DNA from: Oscillatoria princeps RMCB-10
GTDB lineage: Bacteria > Cyanobacteriota > Cyanobacteriia > Cyanobacteriales > Oscillatoriaceae
Assembly (NCBI GenBank): GCA_019359235.1
Contig: JAHHHT010000010.1
Location: 186,001 to 250,000 of the forward strand
Direction: 5' to 3'
Length of the DNA: 64,000 nt
Shown here: one piece after another, positions 17,049 through 26,659 of the stretch
Position numbering within the stretch: position 1 is the stretch's first letter
How the letters are laid out: every line of letters begins with the position of its first letter
Notes under the pieces: model-generated
What the model was told of the DNA's origin: nothing
What the model saw: only the letters and a program-made list of their open reading frames with translations
Database searches by the model: none
Made by a program: the position numbers and the translations under genes

Positions 17049-18668
17049 ATGCAGCGCGGTCTAAAAATTAATCAATTAGCTCCAGTCGGTTTTGGGGCGG
17101 TTATTTTGCTGGCGGTTGGCACCAATTTCCTGTACCAGTGGAATACCGAGAATTTATTGAAGTCTGCCGGGTGGGTGACTCACACCTATAAAATCAAGCA
17201 GAATTTGGCGGAACTATAAAAAACATTGGTAGATGCTGAAACCGGGCAGCGCGGCTTCATTTTTACAGGAAAGCAAGAGTTTTTGGAGCCTTACACTAAA
17301 GCTACTAAAAGGCTTGAAAAAACTCGGACGGAACTGGCAGAACAAATCAAAGATAATCCGGAGCAACTTAACCGGCTCGCTAAAATAGAATAATTAACAG
17401 AAGACAAAATGGCGGAATTGGCGGAGACTATTTCTCTGAAAAATGCCAAGAAAGAGCGGGATTTTAGAGAATTAGTCCTCTCAGGCAAAGGCAAGCTGAT
17501 TATGGACAAGATCAGAGAGAAGCTTGAAGAAATGACGCAAGAGGAAGACCGGCTCTTAGTCGAAAGGCAAAAGTCAGCGGCTGAAGCTCAGAGCCTTTCC
17601 AGTAACTTAGCTTTGGGAAGTCTGGTAGCTATTACAGGAATTAGCTTTTTAATTTCCGTGACAATCGCCCGCACCATCACCCGCTCCTTAGGAATAGCGT
17701 TAGGAGTGGCGGAACGGGTTTATGCAGGCGATTTGACCGCAGAGATCGAAGTCACCTCAGAGGATGAAATCGGCAAATTAATGGCGGCCATCAAAACCAT
17801 GAATAAAAGCCTGAATTCACTGATTTCTCAAGTGCAGCAGTCGGGGATACAAGTCACGAGTTCATCCACTCAAATCGCCGCTTCTGGCAAGCAATTAGAA
17901 GCCACGGTGCAAGAACAAGTCGCTTCTACCAACGAGGTAGTCGCCACGGCGAAGGAAATTGCCGCCACCTCTGGGTAATTGGTGAAAACGATGGATACAG
18001 TCGGGGAGATGGCACAAGCAACCGCCACTGCAGCGGGTGCCGGTCAAAAAGATTTGCTGCGCATGGAGGCAACCATGAGCCAGCTGGCGGATGCCACTTC
18101 TGCGATTTCTGCTAAACTGGGGGTGATTTCTGAAAAGGCCAATAACATCAATAGCGTTGTTACTACTATCACCAAAGTGGCTGACCAGACGAATTTGCTC
18201 TCCCTCAACGCCGCGATTGAGGCGGAGAAAGCGGGAGAGTACGGTTTGGGGTTTGCCGTCGTGGCTAGGGAAATTCGCCGGCTGGCTGACCAAACGGCTG
18301 TTGCGACCTTGGACATCGAACAGATGGTGAAAGAGATGCAATCTGCGGTTTCCACCGGCGTGATGGAAATGGACAAATTCACCCAAGAAGTGGGGCGGGG
18401 TGTGGAAGACATTAGGAATATCAGCGTGCAAATCGCGCAGATTATCGAGCGAGTGCAGAGCCTCACCCCGCGTTTTGAAGCGGTGAATCAGGGTATGGAG
18501 GCTCAATCAATGGGTGCGGTGCAGATTAGCGAGGCGATGGTGCAGTTAAGCGAAGCCTCCTCGCAAACGGCTCAGTCTCTCCGGGAAATCAACAGCGCGA
18601 TTGGGCAACTGAACGAGGCGGCGCAAGGCTTGCGGCGCGAAATCTCTCGCTTTCAAGTAAATTCATAA
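17049..18668 (+). pseudogene. CHASE3-HAMP methyl-accepting receptor gene with three in-frame TAA codons
   Basis: Read from ATG 17049 the frame stays unbroken for 540 codons to 18668 except for TAA at codons 57 (17217), 115 (17391) and 310 (17976). No frameshift is needed. The product would have a membrane helix (about 15-30), a CHASE3-like sensor domain (LVDAETGQRGFIFTGK after the first stop, LTEDKMAELAETISLKNA after the second), a second helix, a HAMP domain (about 215-265) and a full signalling domain. Family consensus suggests Gln at the first two stops and the paralogs have Glu at the third (ATSGELVKTMD). The signalling part is as conserved as in the intact paralogs, so inactivation looks recent, unless the codons are read through. 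Confidence 0.85.
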
Positions 18669-18669
18669 T

Positions 18670-18766
18670 ATATTGGGCATGGGGCATCGAGCGTGGGGCG
18701 TGGGGCATTGGGCATTGGGCGTGGGGCGTGGGGCATGGGGCATTGGGCATGGGGCATGGGGCACCC
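18670..18766. repeat. GGGGCAT / GGGGCGT STRR
   Basis: About twelve copies of a 7-base GGGCATG/GGGGCGT-like unit fill the spacer between the first and second receptor genes. The repeat is partly open in frame with the next gene, but translation more probably starts at ATG 18839. Confidence 0.85.
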
Positions 18767-18838
18767 TTGCAAAACAGTCAATCCCCAATCCAAAATCCTT
18801 GCATCCAAAATCCAAAATCGCTTTTACTGAGGACAAAA

Positions 18839-20434
18839 ATGTTTAATAACATGAGTTTACAAGTGCGGATGTTCAGCTCCTATGTGTTCATGGGCTTGCT
18901 CGTCTTAATTGTTGCCCTTGTGGGATGGATCGCCACTTCCCAGCTGCACCAGGATATCGAGACGCTCACTAAGAATCACATACCGAGGCTCTCGGCCTTG
19001 TGGCTCATCAACGAGGGGCAGACTCACGTTCAATCAGCCGAGCGGCTTCTGTTCGACCCCAGCATCACTAAAGAAGAGAGAAAGGGTGCCCTAGCCCAAA
19101 TCAAAGCGGGTTTGGAACAGATAGATCGCGGTATTAAGCAATACGAAGGCACTCAGCTAGGGAAGGAGGAGAAGGAAAAGTATGATAAATTGAAGCAGGA
19201 CTTGAGTGCTTGGAATCAAGCCGGGGAGACATTTTTAGAGCTGGAGCGAGAATACAGCCAACTCGGCATCCGCAACCCTTGGCAAAGACGGGCTGATCTC
19301 ATCAGTCAGGGAAAAAAAGAGAATGCGCCAGAAATGGCCGGCGTCAGGGCGGCACTGGAATTGCGTGAGCAGATGGATACAGAAGGGGCGGAAAAGGAGG
19401 AGCCTTTGTTTAACGTAGCTGACGAAGGGGCAGCCGCGCTGCTGAAACTCAACGATACTTATGTAGAGGACACCCAGGAGGAAGTGGAGCGGAGTGTGGC
19501 GCAAAGCAGATTTTGGATGATCACCGGCTTATTAATCGGCCCCATCACGGCTGCGATTTTTGGGATTTACTTCACCAATACGATTGCTAAACCGCTGGAA
19601 ACCCAAGTGCAGCACTCCGGCATCCAAATCACGGCATCGACTACCCAAATCGCCGCCTCAGGCAAGGAATTAGAAGCGATGGTGGCGGAACAGGTCGCCT
19701 CTACTAACGAGGTGGTGGCCACGGCGAAGGAGATTGCCGCCACCTCGGCGCAATTGGTGAGGACGATGGATGAAGTTGCGGAAATGGCCTCTGCTACGGC
19801 GACGGCGGCGGGTGCCGGTCAAAAAGACCTCGCGCGTATGGAATCCACGATGCGCCAGCTGGCAGATGCCACCTCTGCGATTTCTGGTAAACTCGGTGTG
19901 ATTTCTGAAAAGGCCAATAACATCAATAGCGTTGTTACCACTATCACCAAAGTGGCTGACCAGACAAATTTGCTCTCCCTCAACGCCGCGATTGAGGCGG
20001 AGAAAGCGGGAGAGTACGGTTTGGGGTTTGCCGTGGTTGCCAGGGAAATCCGCCGGCTGGCAGACCAAACAGCTGTTGCGAGCTTGGACATCGAACAGAT
20101 GGTAAAAGAGATGCAATCTGCCGTTTCCACCGGCGTGATGGAAATGGATAAATTCACCAAGGAAGTGGGGCGGGGTGTGGAAGACATCCGCAGTATTAGC
20201 GGGCAAATCGCCCAGATTATCGAGCGGGTGCAAGGTCTTACCCCGCGTTTTGAAGATGTGAGTGAGGGGATGGAGGCTCAATCCACCGGCGCTCTGCAGA
20301 TTAGCGAGGCGATGGTGCAGTTAAGCGAAGCCTCTTCGCAAACGGCTCAGTCTTTGCGCGAGATTAACAGTGCGATTGGGCAATTGAATGAGGCGGCGCA
20401 AGGTTTACGACGAGAGATACTCGCTTTAAGGTGA
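18839..20434 (+). CDS. Methyl-accepting chemotaxis protein, HAMP not apparent
   Basis: From ATG 18839 (MFNNMSLQVRMFSSYVFMG) the receptor has 531 residues: a first helix (about 12-32), an extracytoplasmic four-helix-bundle-like sensor of ~190 residues, a second helix ending IFGIYFTNTIAKPLE, and a signalling domain with the hairpin tip region NLLSLNAAIEAEKAGEYGLG. Between the second helix and the signalling helix there is no HAMP-sized segment; PLETQVQHSGIQITASTTQI leads straight into the methylation helix. The homologous pseudogene upstream and the receptor at 22381 do carry about 55 extra residues there. The open frame begins earlier at 18728, but that part is STRR repeat. It is the WspA equivalent of this cluster. 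Confidence 0.92.
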   Translation: MFNNMSLQVRMFSSYVFMGLLVLIVALVGWIATSQLHQDIETLTKNHIPRLSALWLINEGQTHVQSAERLLFDPSITKEERKGALAQIKAGLEQIDRGIKQYEGTQLGKEEKEKYDKLKQDLSAWNQAGETFLELEREYSQLGIRNPWQRRADLISQGKKENAPEMAGVRAALELREQMDTEGAEKEEPLFNVADEGAAALLKLNDTYVEDTQEEVERSVAQSRFWMITGLLIGPITAAIFGIYFTNTIAKPLETQVQHSGIQITASTTQIAASGKELEAMVAEQVASTNEVVATAKEIAATSAQLVRTMDEVAEMASATATAAGAGQKDLARMESTMRQLADATSAISGKLGVISEKANNINSVVTTITKVADQTNLLSLNAAIEAEKAGEYGLGFAVVAREIRRLADQTAVASLDIEQMVKEMQSAVSTGVMEMDKFTKEVGRGVEDIRSISGQIAQIIERVQGLTPRFEDVSEGMEAQSTGALQISEAMVQLSEASSQTAQSLREINSAIGQLNEAAQGLRREILALR

Positions 20435-20436
20435 TC

Positions 20437-20547
20437 GGGCATGGGGCATGGGGCATGGGGCATGGGGCATTGGGCATTGGGCATCATCGTTAAGTATCAA
20501 CTTTTATCCTAAAACCATTACCCTAACCCCTAACCCCTAACCCCCAG
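20437..20547. repeat. GGGGCAT and CCCCTAA STRRs
   Basis: The spacer between receptor genes two and three contains about six GGGGCAT-type units (20439-20485) and, further on, four CCCCTAA units (20519-20545). Confidence 0.85.
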
Positions 20548-20589
20548 GTTATTTGCAGACGACACGAGAAAAAGAAGGGAGGATGAAAA

Positions 20590-22170
20590 ATGGTTAATAG
20601 CCTGACCTTGCAAGCGCGGATATTCATTTCATATTTGTTCATGGGCGTGCTGGTGTTAATTGTTGCCCTAGTGGGCTGGAGTGGGAATGCGCAGCTAAGC
20701 TACCAGATCAGTACAATTGGGTCGGACGCCTTTCCCAGCGTGGTGAATTTGTGGAAAATCGGCGAAGGGCAGACCCAGATTCAGTCCGCAGAGAGGGCGC
20801 TGCTCAATCCAAGAGAGATCGCCGAGAGCAGGAGAAGTCAGCTAAACAAAATCGAAAAAGCTTGGGAACAGATGAAGCAAGCCTATAACATGTACGAAAC
20901 AAATACTCGCGAACCCGAAAAGGACAGGCGATACCAAGCCTTTTTAAAGGAATCGCAAAAGTGGGAGGAAGCTCATAAGGAATTCCTGCGGCTGAATCAA
21001 GAATTTGATCAATATGGCGTCCTCAAGCCCTGGCAAGTTATGCTTGAGTTGCAGAGCCAGGGCAAAGGGAATTCTGCTGCGATGACAGCCGCGAAAGCAG
21101 CGAGTGAGGCGCTGGACAGGATGAATGTGCAAAGCTTTGCAAAGAAAGAGCCTGCTTTTGTTGCAGCCCGTGACGCACTGCTAGAGGTTTTGGCATTTAA
21201 TGAGAGCTTGGCAAATGACGCTATGAAGGCCGCCAATGAGGATGTGTCTCAAACCAGCTTTTGGGTTTTTATGGGCATGGCAATTGGCCCTCTCACGGCT
21301 GTGATTTTCGGTTTTTACTTCAGTAATGCGATTACTAGGCCGGTGAAGCAGTCCGCTATCCAAATTACGGCATCAACCACGCAAATTTCCGCCTCTAGCA
21401 GGGAATTAGAAGCTATGATGAGAGAGCAAGTCGCCTCTACAAACGAAGTGGTCGCCACCGCAAAGGAGATTGCCGCGACCTCTGGGGAATTGGTGAAGAC
21501 GATGGATGAAGTTGGGGAAATGGCACAAGCGACCACGACGGCGGCGGGTGCCGGTCAAAAAGACTTAGTTCGCATGGAAGCAGTGATGCGCCAGTTAGGG
21601 AAGGCTACTCTGTCCATCTCGTCCAAGCTGGGGGTTATCTCTGAAAAGGCAAATAACATCAATAGCGTTGTCACCACCATCACCTCTGTGGCAGATCGAA
21701 CCAATTTACTCTCGCTCAACGCCGCCATTGAAGCGGAAAAAGCGGGAGAGTACGGGTTGGGGTTTGCTGTGGTTGCCAGGGAAATCCGCCGGCTGGCAGA
21801 CCAAACCGCAGTCGCAACTTTGGACATCGAGCAGATGGTGAAAGAGATGCAATCCGCCGTTTCCATCGGCGTGATGGAAATGGACAAGTTCAGCAAAGAA
21901 GTCATGCGCGGGGTCAAAGATGTCCGCAACATCAGCGGGCAACTGGGACAGATTATCGAGCGAGTGCAAGCCCTCACCCCCCGTTTTGAGGAAGTGAATC
22001 AGGGCATGGAGGCTCAGTCCACCGGCGCGCTACAGATTAGCGAGGCGATGGTACAGTTAAGTGAAGCCTCCTCCCAAACGGCTGATTCTCTGCGCGAGAT
22101 TAACAGTGCGATTGGGCAATTGAACGAGGCGGCGCAAGGCTTGCGGCGAGAAATACTCGCTTTAAGGTAG
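20590..22170 (+). CDS. Methyl-accepting chemotaxis protein, HAMP not apparent
   Basis: A 526-residue receptor with two membrane helices (about 12-32 and 220-243), a ~185-residue sensor of the four-helix-bundle type that is distinct in sequence from its neighbours (DAFPSVVNLWKIGEGQTQIQ near residue 48), and the common signalling domain ending NEAAQGLRREILALR. As in the gene before it, the second helix (SNAITRPVKQSAIQITASTT) runs directly into the signalling helix. A clear GGGAGG ribosome site precedes the ATG. The signalling half differs from the other receptors at several positions (GKATLSISSKLG, SVADRTNLLSLN), so it is the most divergent of the five. Confidence 0.92.
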   Translation: MVNSLTLQARIFISYLFMGVLVLIVALVGWSGNAQLSYQISTIGSDAFPSVVNLWKIGEGQTQIQSAERALLNPREIAESRRSQLNKIEKAWEQMKQAYNMYETNTREPEKDRRYQAFLKESQKWEEAHKEFLRLNQEFDQYGVLKPWQVMLELQSQGKGNSAAMTAAKAASEALDRMNVQSFAKKEPAFVAARDALLEVLAFNESLANDAMKAANEDVSQTSFWVFMGMAIGPLTAVIFGFYFSNAITRPVKQSAIQITASTTQISASSRELEAMMREQVASTNEVVATAKEIAATSGELVKTMDEVGEMAQATTTAAGAGQKDLVRMEAVMRQLGKATLSISSKLGVISEKANNINSVVTTITSVADRTNLLSLNAAIEAEKAGEYGLGFAVVAREIRRLADQTAVATLDIEQMVKEMQSAVSIGVMEMDKFSKEVMRGVKDVRNISGQLGQIIERVQALTPRFEEVNQGMEAQSTGALQISEAMVQLSEASSQTADSLREINSAIGQLNEAAQGLRREILALR

Positions 22171-22320
22171 GGCGTGGGGCGTGGGGCGTGGGGCGTGGGG
22201 CATCATCGCGTGGGGCATCACGCAAAAGGGCATCATCGTTAAGTATCAACTTTTCTCCTAAAACCTAACCCCTAACCCCTAACCCCTAAAACCTAACCCC
22301 TAACCCCTAACCCCTAACAT
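22170..22320. repeat. GGGGCGT and CCCCTAA STRRs
   Basis: The array begins at the stop codon of the preceding receptor: about six GGGGCGT/GGGGCAT units (22171-22220), then about eight CCCCTAA units with one variant (22262-22318). It separates receptors three and four. Confidence 0.85.
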
Positions 22321-22380
22321 TGGGCGTTGGGGATTGGACAAATGACGTTTGGTACAGGAAAAATGACAAGGTACAAAAGA

Positions 22381-24126
22381 ATGTTTAATAACATGAGCTT
22401 GCAAGCTCGGATTTTCACTGCGTTTCTCTTCATGGGCCTAATCGTATTAATTGTAGCTATAATCGGATGCAGCTCGACTTTTCGGCTAAATAACCACGTC
22501 AGCACCCTGAGCACCAATAGTCTGCCTAGCGTGATCGGACTGTGGAAAATCAGCGAGGGGCAAACTCAAATCGAGTCTTCAGAGCGAGCCTTGCTGAACC
22601 CCAAACTCATCCAAGCAGAAAGGCAGGCGGAAATAGCGAGAATAAGTCAGGCTTGGCAGCAGATCGACGACGGATTCAGCCAATACGACCCCACTCCCAA
22701 GACTGACGAGGAAGAAAGAATCTACAAAAAACTGCAAACCAACTGGAACAGGTGGAAGCAAGACCACGAAGACTTCCTGCGACTCAATCAAGAATTCGAG
22801 AGCCTGGGGATTCTCAACCCCTTTGAAGAGCAGCTGGCGCTGCTGCGTCAGGGGCGGGAGGGCACGCCAGAAATGGCTGCCGCAAAAACGGCCAGCGTTC
22901 TTTTCAACAAACTCCATCTGCGACTCAAGGCTAACCGGCTCTCGTTTGAGGCGGCGACTAAATCGATCTTAGACGATTTGAACATAAACGAGGAGGTAGC
23001 GACAGCAACTTATAAAGCCGCCCAGCAGGATGTGAGTCAAAGCATATTCTGGGTTGTCACCGGCCTGTTACTTGGCCCCCTGACGGCAGTTATTTTTGGC
23101 CTTTACTTCAGCAATACGATTGCTAAGCCCCTCGGTGCTAAGATTATAGGTGTGGTAACAGTGGCGGAACAGATATCTGCCGGCGATCTCACCACCTCTG
23201 TGCCAGTCACGGACGATAAGGACGAAATCGGAAAATTGCTGGGGGCTTTCCGCACCATGACTCAAAGCCTGAGTTCCTTAATTTCCCAAGTGCAGCAGTC
23301 CGGTATTCAAGTGACCAGCTCAGCCACCCAAATAGCAGCCTCTGGCAAGCAATTAGAAGCCACCGTGCAAGAACAAGTCGCCTCTACTAACGAGGTGGTC
23401 GCCACGGCGAAGGAGATTGCCGCCACTTCTGGGGAATTGGTGAAGACGATGGATACAGTCGGGGAGATGGCACAAGCCACCGCGACTGCGGCGGGTGCCG
23501 GTCAAAAAGACCTCGCACGCATGGAGGCAACCATGAGCCAGCTGGCAGACGCCACTTCTGCCATCTCTGGTAAACTGGGGGCGATCTCTGAAAAAGCCAA
23601 TAACATCAATAGCATTGTTACCACTATCACCAAAGTGGCTGACCAGACGAATTTGCTCTCCCTCAACGCCGCGATTGAGGCTGAGAAAGCGGGAGAGTAC
23701 GGTTTGGGCTTTGCTGTGGTTGCTAGGGAAATTCGCCGGCTGGCAGACCAAACAGCTGTCGCCACCCTAGATATTGAGCAGATGGTGAAAGAGATGCAAT
23801 CTGCCGTTTCCACCGGCGTCATGGAAATGGACAAATTTACCAAAGAAGTTAGCCGTGGGGTGGAAGACATTCGCAATATCAGCGCCCAAATCGCGCAGAT
23901 TATCGAGAGAGTGCAAGCGCTCACCCCGCGTTTTGATGCGGTGAATCAGGGTGTGGAGGCTCAATCCACCGGCGCGACGCAGATTAGCGAGGCGATGGTG
24001 CAGTTAAGCGAAGCCTCCTCGCAAACAGCTCAGTCTCTGCGCGAGATTAACAGCGCGATTGGGCAGCTGAACGAGGCGGCGCAAGGCTTGCGGCGAGAAA
24101 TTTCTCGCTTCCAAGTCGAAACTTAA
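22381..24126 (+). CDS. Methyl-accepting chemotaxis protein with HAMP domain
   Basis: From ATG 22381 (MFNNMSLQARIFTAFLFMG) the receptor has 581 residues. The sensor domain contains QAERQAEIARISQAWQQIDD and DPTPKTDEEERIYKKLQ, nearly the same as in the next gene. After the second helix there is a HAMP domain (about residues 250-300, AEQISAGDLTTSVPVTDDKD then EIGKLLGAFRTMTQSL), followed by the signalling domain ending LRREISRFQVET. The tail REISRFQV(N/E) is shared with the pseudogene at 17049, the other HAMP-bearing member, whereas receptors without HAMP end REILAL. The open frame extends 54 bases upstream, but ATG 22381 aligns with the paralog starts. Confidence 0.93.
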   Translation: MFNNMSLQARIFTAFLFMGLIVLIVAIIGCSSTFRLNNHVSTLSTNSLPSVIGLWKISEGQTQIESSERALLNPKLIQAERQAEIARISQAWQQIDDGFSQYDPTPKTDEEERIYKKLQTNWNRWKQDHEDFLRLNQEFESLGILNPFEEQLALLRQGREGTPEMAAAKTASVLFNKLHLRLKANRLSFEAATKSILDDLNINEEVATATYKAAQQDVSQSIFWVVTGLLLGPLTAVIFGLYFSNTIAKPLGAKIIGVVTVAEQISAGDLTTSVPVTDDKDEIGKLLGAFRTMTQSLSSLISQVQQSGIQVTSSATQIAASGKQLEATVQEQVASTNEVVATAKEIAATSGELVKTMDTVGEMAQATATAAGAGQKDLARMEATMSQLADATSAISGKLGAISEKANNINSIVTTITKVADQTNLLSLNAAIEAEKAGEYGLGFAVVAREIRRLADQTAVATLDIEQMVKEMQSAVSTGVMEMDKFTKEVSRGVEDIRNISAQIAQIIERVQALTPRFDAVNQGVEAQSTGATQISEAMVQLSEASSQTAQSLREINSAIGQLNEAAQGLRREISRFQVET

Positions 24127-24158
24127 ACGTTACAGCTAAACATTCTCAATGGAGAAAA

Positions 24159-25754
24159 ATGCTCGTGTTTAATAGCATGACATTGCAAGCGCGGATGTTC
24201 AGCGCCTTTCTGTTCTTAGGTCTAATCGTCTTAATCGTGGCTGTGTTCGGCTGGGGCGCGACTTCCCGGCTGAACACTCACGTTAATACGCTCAGCACAA
24301 CTAGCCTGCCGAGTGTGCTAGGACTGTGGAAAGTTAACGAGGGGCAAACCCAAATCGAGTCCTCAGAGCGAGCCTTGCTCGACGCCAAACTCAACCAAGC
24401 AGAAAGGCAGGCGGAAATCGCGAGAATCAGGCGGGCTTGGGAACAGATCGACGACGGATTCAGCCAATACGACCCCACTCCCAAGGCTGAAGAAGAACAA
24501 AGAGCCTACAAAAAACTGCAAACCAACTGGAACAGGTGGAAGCAAGACCACGAAGACTTCCTGCGACTCAATCAACAATTCGAGAGTCTGGGCGTTCTCA
24601 ACCCCTTGGAAGCGCAGCTGGCACTGGTGCGTCAGGGGCGGGAAGACTCGCCAGAAATGGCAGCGGCAAAAACTGCCAGCACCCTTTTCAACAAACTCCA
24701 CGAACGAGCCAAGGCTAACCGGCTCTCGTTTGAGGCGGCTACCCAATCCATCCTAGAAGATTTGAAGCTCAATGAGGATGTAGCGACTGCAGCTAACAAG
24801 GCAGCCCAGCAGGATGTCAGTCAAAGCACATTATGGGTTGTAATGGGCTTGATAATCGGCCCCCTCACTGCTATAATTTTTGGGATTTACTTCACCAATA
24901 CGATTGCTAAACCGCTGGAAACACAAGTGCAGCACTCGGGCATCCAAATCACGGCATCGACTACCCAAATCGCCGCCTCTGGCAAGCAATTAGAAGCGAT
25001 GGTGGCAGAACAAGTCGCCTCTACTAACGAGGTAGTCGCCACCGCCAAGGAAATTGCCGCCACCTCGGGGGAATTGGTGAGGACGATGGATGAAGTCGCG
25101 GAAATGGCTTCTGCCACTGCGACTGCGGCGGGTGCCGGTCAAAAAGACCTCTCACGCATGGAAGCCACCATGCGCCAGCTGGCAGATGCCACTTCTGCTA
25201 TCTCTGCTAAACTGGGGGTGATTTCTGAAAAGGCCAATAACATCAATAGCGTTGTTACTACTATCACCAAAGTGGCTGACCAGACAAATTTGCTCTCGCT
25301 CAATGCCGCGATTGAGGCGGAGAAAGCGGGAGAGTACGGTTTGGGGTTTGCGGTGGTTGCCCGGGAAATTCGCCGGCTGGCTGACCAAACAGCGGTCGCC
25401 ACTCTCGATATTGAGGGGATGGTAAAAGAAATGCAATCTGCGGTTTCCACCGGCGTGATGGAAATGGATAAGTTCACCAAGGAAGTGGGGCGCAGTGTCG
25501 AAGATGTCCGCACTATTAGCGGGCAAATCGCCCAGATTATCGAGCGGGTGCAAGGTCTTACCCCGCGTTTTGATGCGGTGAGTGAGGGCATGGAGGCTCA
25601 ATCCACCGGCGCGTCGCAAATCAGCGAAGCTATGCTCCAATTAAGTGAATCTTCTTCGCAAACGGCTCAGTCTCTGCGAGAGATTAACAGTGCGATTGGG
25701 CAATTGAACGAGGCGGCGCAAGGCTTGCGGCGTGAAATACTCGCTTTAAGTTGA
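24159..25754 (+). CDS. Methyl-accepting chemotaxis protein, HAMP not apparent
   Basis: A 531-residue receptor starting MLVFNSMTLQARMF with GGAG at good distance before the ATG. Its sensor domain closely matches the preceding gene (ALLDAKLNQAERQAEIARIR; FSQYDPTPKAEEEQRAYKKL), while its second helix and junction (IFGIYFTNTIAKPLETQVQ) match the receptor at 18839 and it lacks HAMP. It therefore looks like a mosaic of two paralogs produced by tandem duplication and gene conversion. The signalling domain ends LRREILALS. It sits 32 bases after the previous stop, the only receptor spacer in the array free of STRR repeats. Confidence 0.93.
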   Translation: MLVFNSMTLQARMFSAFLFLGLIVLIVAVFGWGATSRLNTHVNTLSTTSLPSVLGLWKVNEGQTQIESSERALLDAKLNQAERQAEIARIRRAWEQIDDGFSQYDPTPKAEEEQRAYKKLQTNWNRWKQDHEDFLRLNQQFESLGVLNPLEAQLALVRQGREDSPEMAAAKTASTLFNKLHERAKANRLSFEAATQSILEDLKLNEDVATAANKAAQQDVSQSTLWVVMGLIIGPLTAIIFGIYFTNTIAKPLETQVQHSGIQITASTTQIAASGKQLEAMVAEQVASTNEVVATAKEIAATSGELVRTMDEVAEMASATATAAGAGQKDLSRMEATMRQLADATSAISAKLGVISEKANNINSVVTTITKVADQTNLLSLNAAIEAEKAGEYGLGFAVVAREIRRLADQTAVATLDIEGMVKEMQSAVSTGVMEMDKFTKEVGRSVEDVRTISGQIAQIIERVQGLTPRFDAVSEGMEAQSTGASQISEAMLQLSESSSQTAQSLREINSAIGQLNEAAQGLRREILALS

Positions 25755-25859
25755 GGGCATTTGGGGCCTGTATTTTAACCGCTGATAAACGCAGATAAAC
25801 CCTGATTTATCTGCGTCCATCTGCGCCGATCGGCGGTTCCATTAACAAAAGGTAACAAA

Positions 25860-26540
25860 ATGACAGCGAACAGGGGACAAATAACCAGCGAATGCGGTCA
25901 GCTAATCGGAATTTGGGGCGACCGGTCTTGCCCGGAACTGAAAACCCACACTCACTGCCGCAATTGCCCTGTCTATTCTGCCGGCGGGCGCAATTTGCTG
26001 GAACGGGTAGCGCCAGCCGGCTATGTGAGTGAGTGGACTGATTTGCTGGCTGAGCAAAAAGAAGCTACTGCGAAGGGTACTGTGCCGGTGGTTATCTTTC
26101 GTCTGGGAGTGGAGTGGCTGGCACTGCCGGCTGGCTTGTTCCAGGAAGTGACGCCGGTGTCGCCGGTGCGCACCCTCCCCCACCGCAGCAACGATATCCT
26201 GCTGGGGCTGGTGAACATCCGGGGCGAACTGCAAATGTGCGTCTCTCTCAGCAGTCTCCTGAGACTGGACGCCGCACCGGCACCTGCCGGCAAGAATATA
26301 AACAGTGCTGTCTACAAACGGATGGTGGTTGTGGAAAAAGAAGGGAACCGCTGGGTCTTTCCCGTTGATGAAATCTATGGTGTCCACCGCATCACCACAG
26401 AGGAGGTGCGGAATGCGCCGGCAACCGTCTCTAAGGTGCCCGACACTTATATCAAAGGGATGATTAGCTGGCGAGAGGAAAGTGTGAGTTACCTGGATGA
26501 TGAGTTATTATTTTACACCCTGAACAAAAGACTTCTGTGA
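25860..26540 (+). CDS. CheW-like adaptor with N-terminal Cys motif (WspD-like)
   Basis: A 226-residue protein. The N-terminal part (about 1-75) has a Cys/His cluster, GDRSCPELKTHTHCRNCPVY, which matches the WspD-type consensus (IGVxGDxSCPxLxxHxHCRNCPVY). It is followed by a CheW domain (about 80-220) with VVIFRLGVEWLALPAGLFQE and ILLGLVNIRGELQMCVSLSS. WspD is the second coupling protein of the Wsp signalling complex. The cysteines and histidines are spaced as if to bind a metal, but no such role has been shown to my knowledge. Position between the receptors and CheA agrees with wspD. Confidence 0.88.
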   Translation: MTANRGQITSECGQLIGIWGDRSCPELKTHTHCRNCPVYSAGGRNLLERVAPAGYVSEWTDLLAEQKEATAKGTVPVVIFRLGVEWLALPAGLFQEVTPVSPVRTLPHRSNDILLGLVNIRGELQMCVSLSSLLRLDAAPAPAGKNINSAVYKRMVVVEKEGNRWVFPVDEIYGVHRITTEEVRNAPATVSKVPDTYIKGMISWREESVSYLDDELLFYTLNKRLL

Positions 26541-26659
26541 CAGAATATTTGGCGAGCGTGGGAACGATAAAAAATAATGAACCGCCAAGACGCCAAGGAC
26601 GCCAAGAAGGAAGAAGAGAGGGGAGCGCACCCTACTGCTAACAAAAGAAAAATCAGAAT

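Noticed and set aside
18728-18838. N-terminal extension of the second receptor
   Set aside because: It translates the GGGGCAT repeat, and the other receptors start at the equivalent of ATG 18839.
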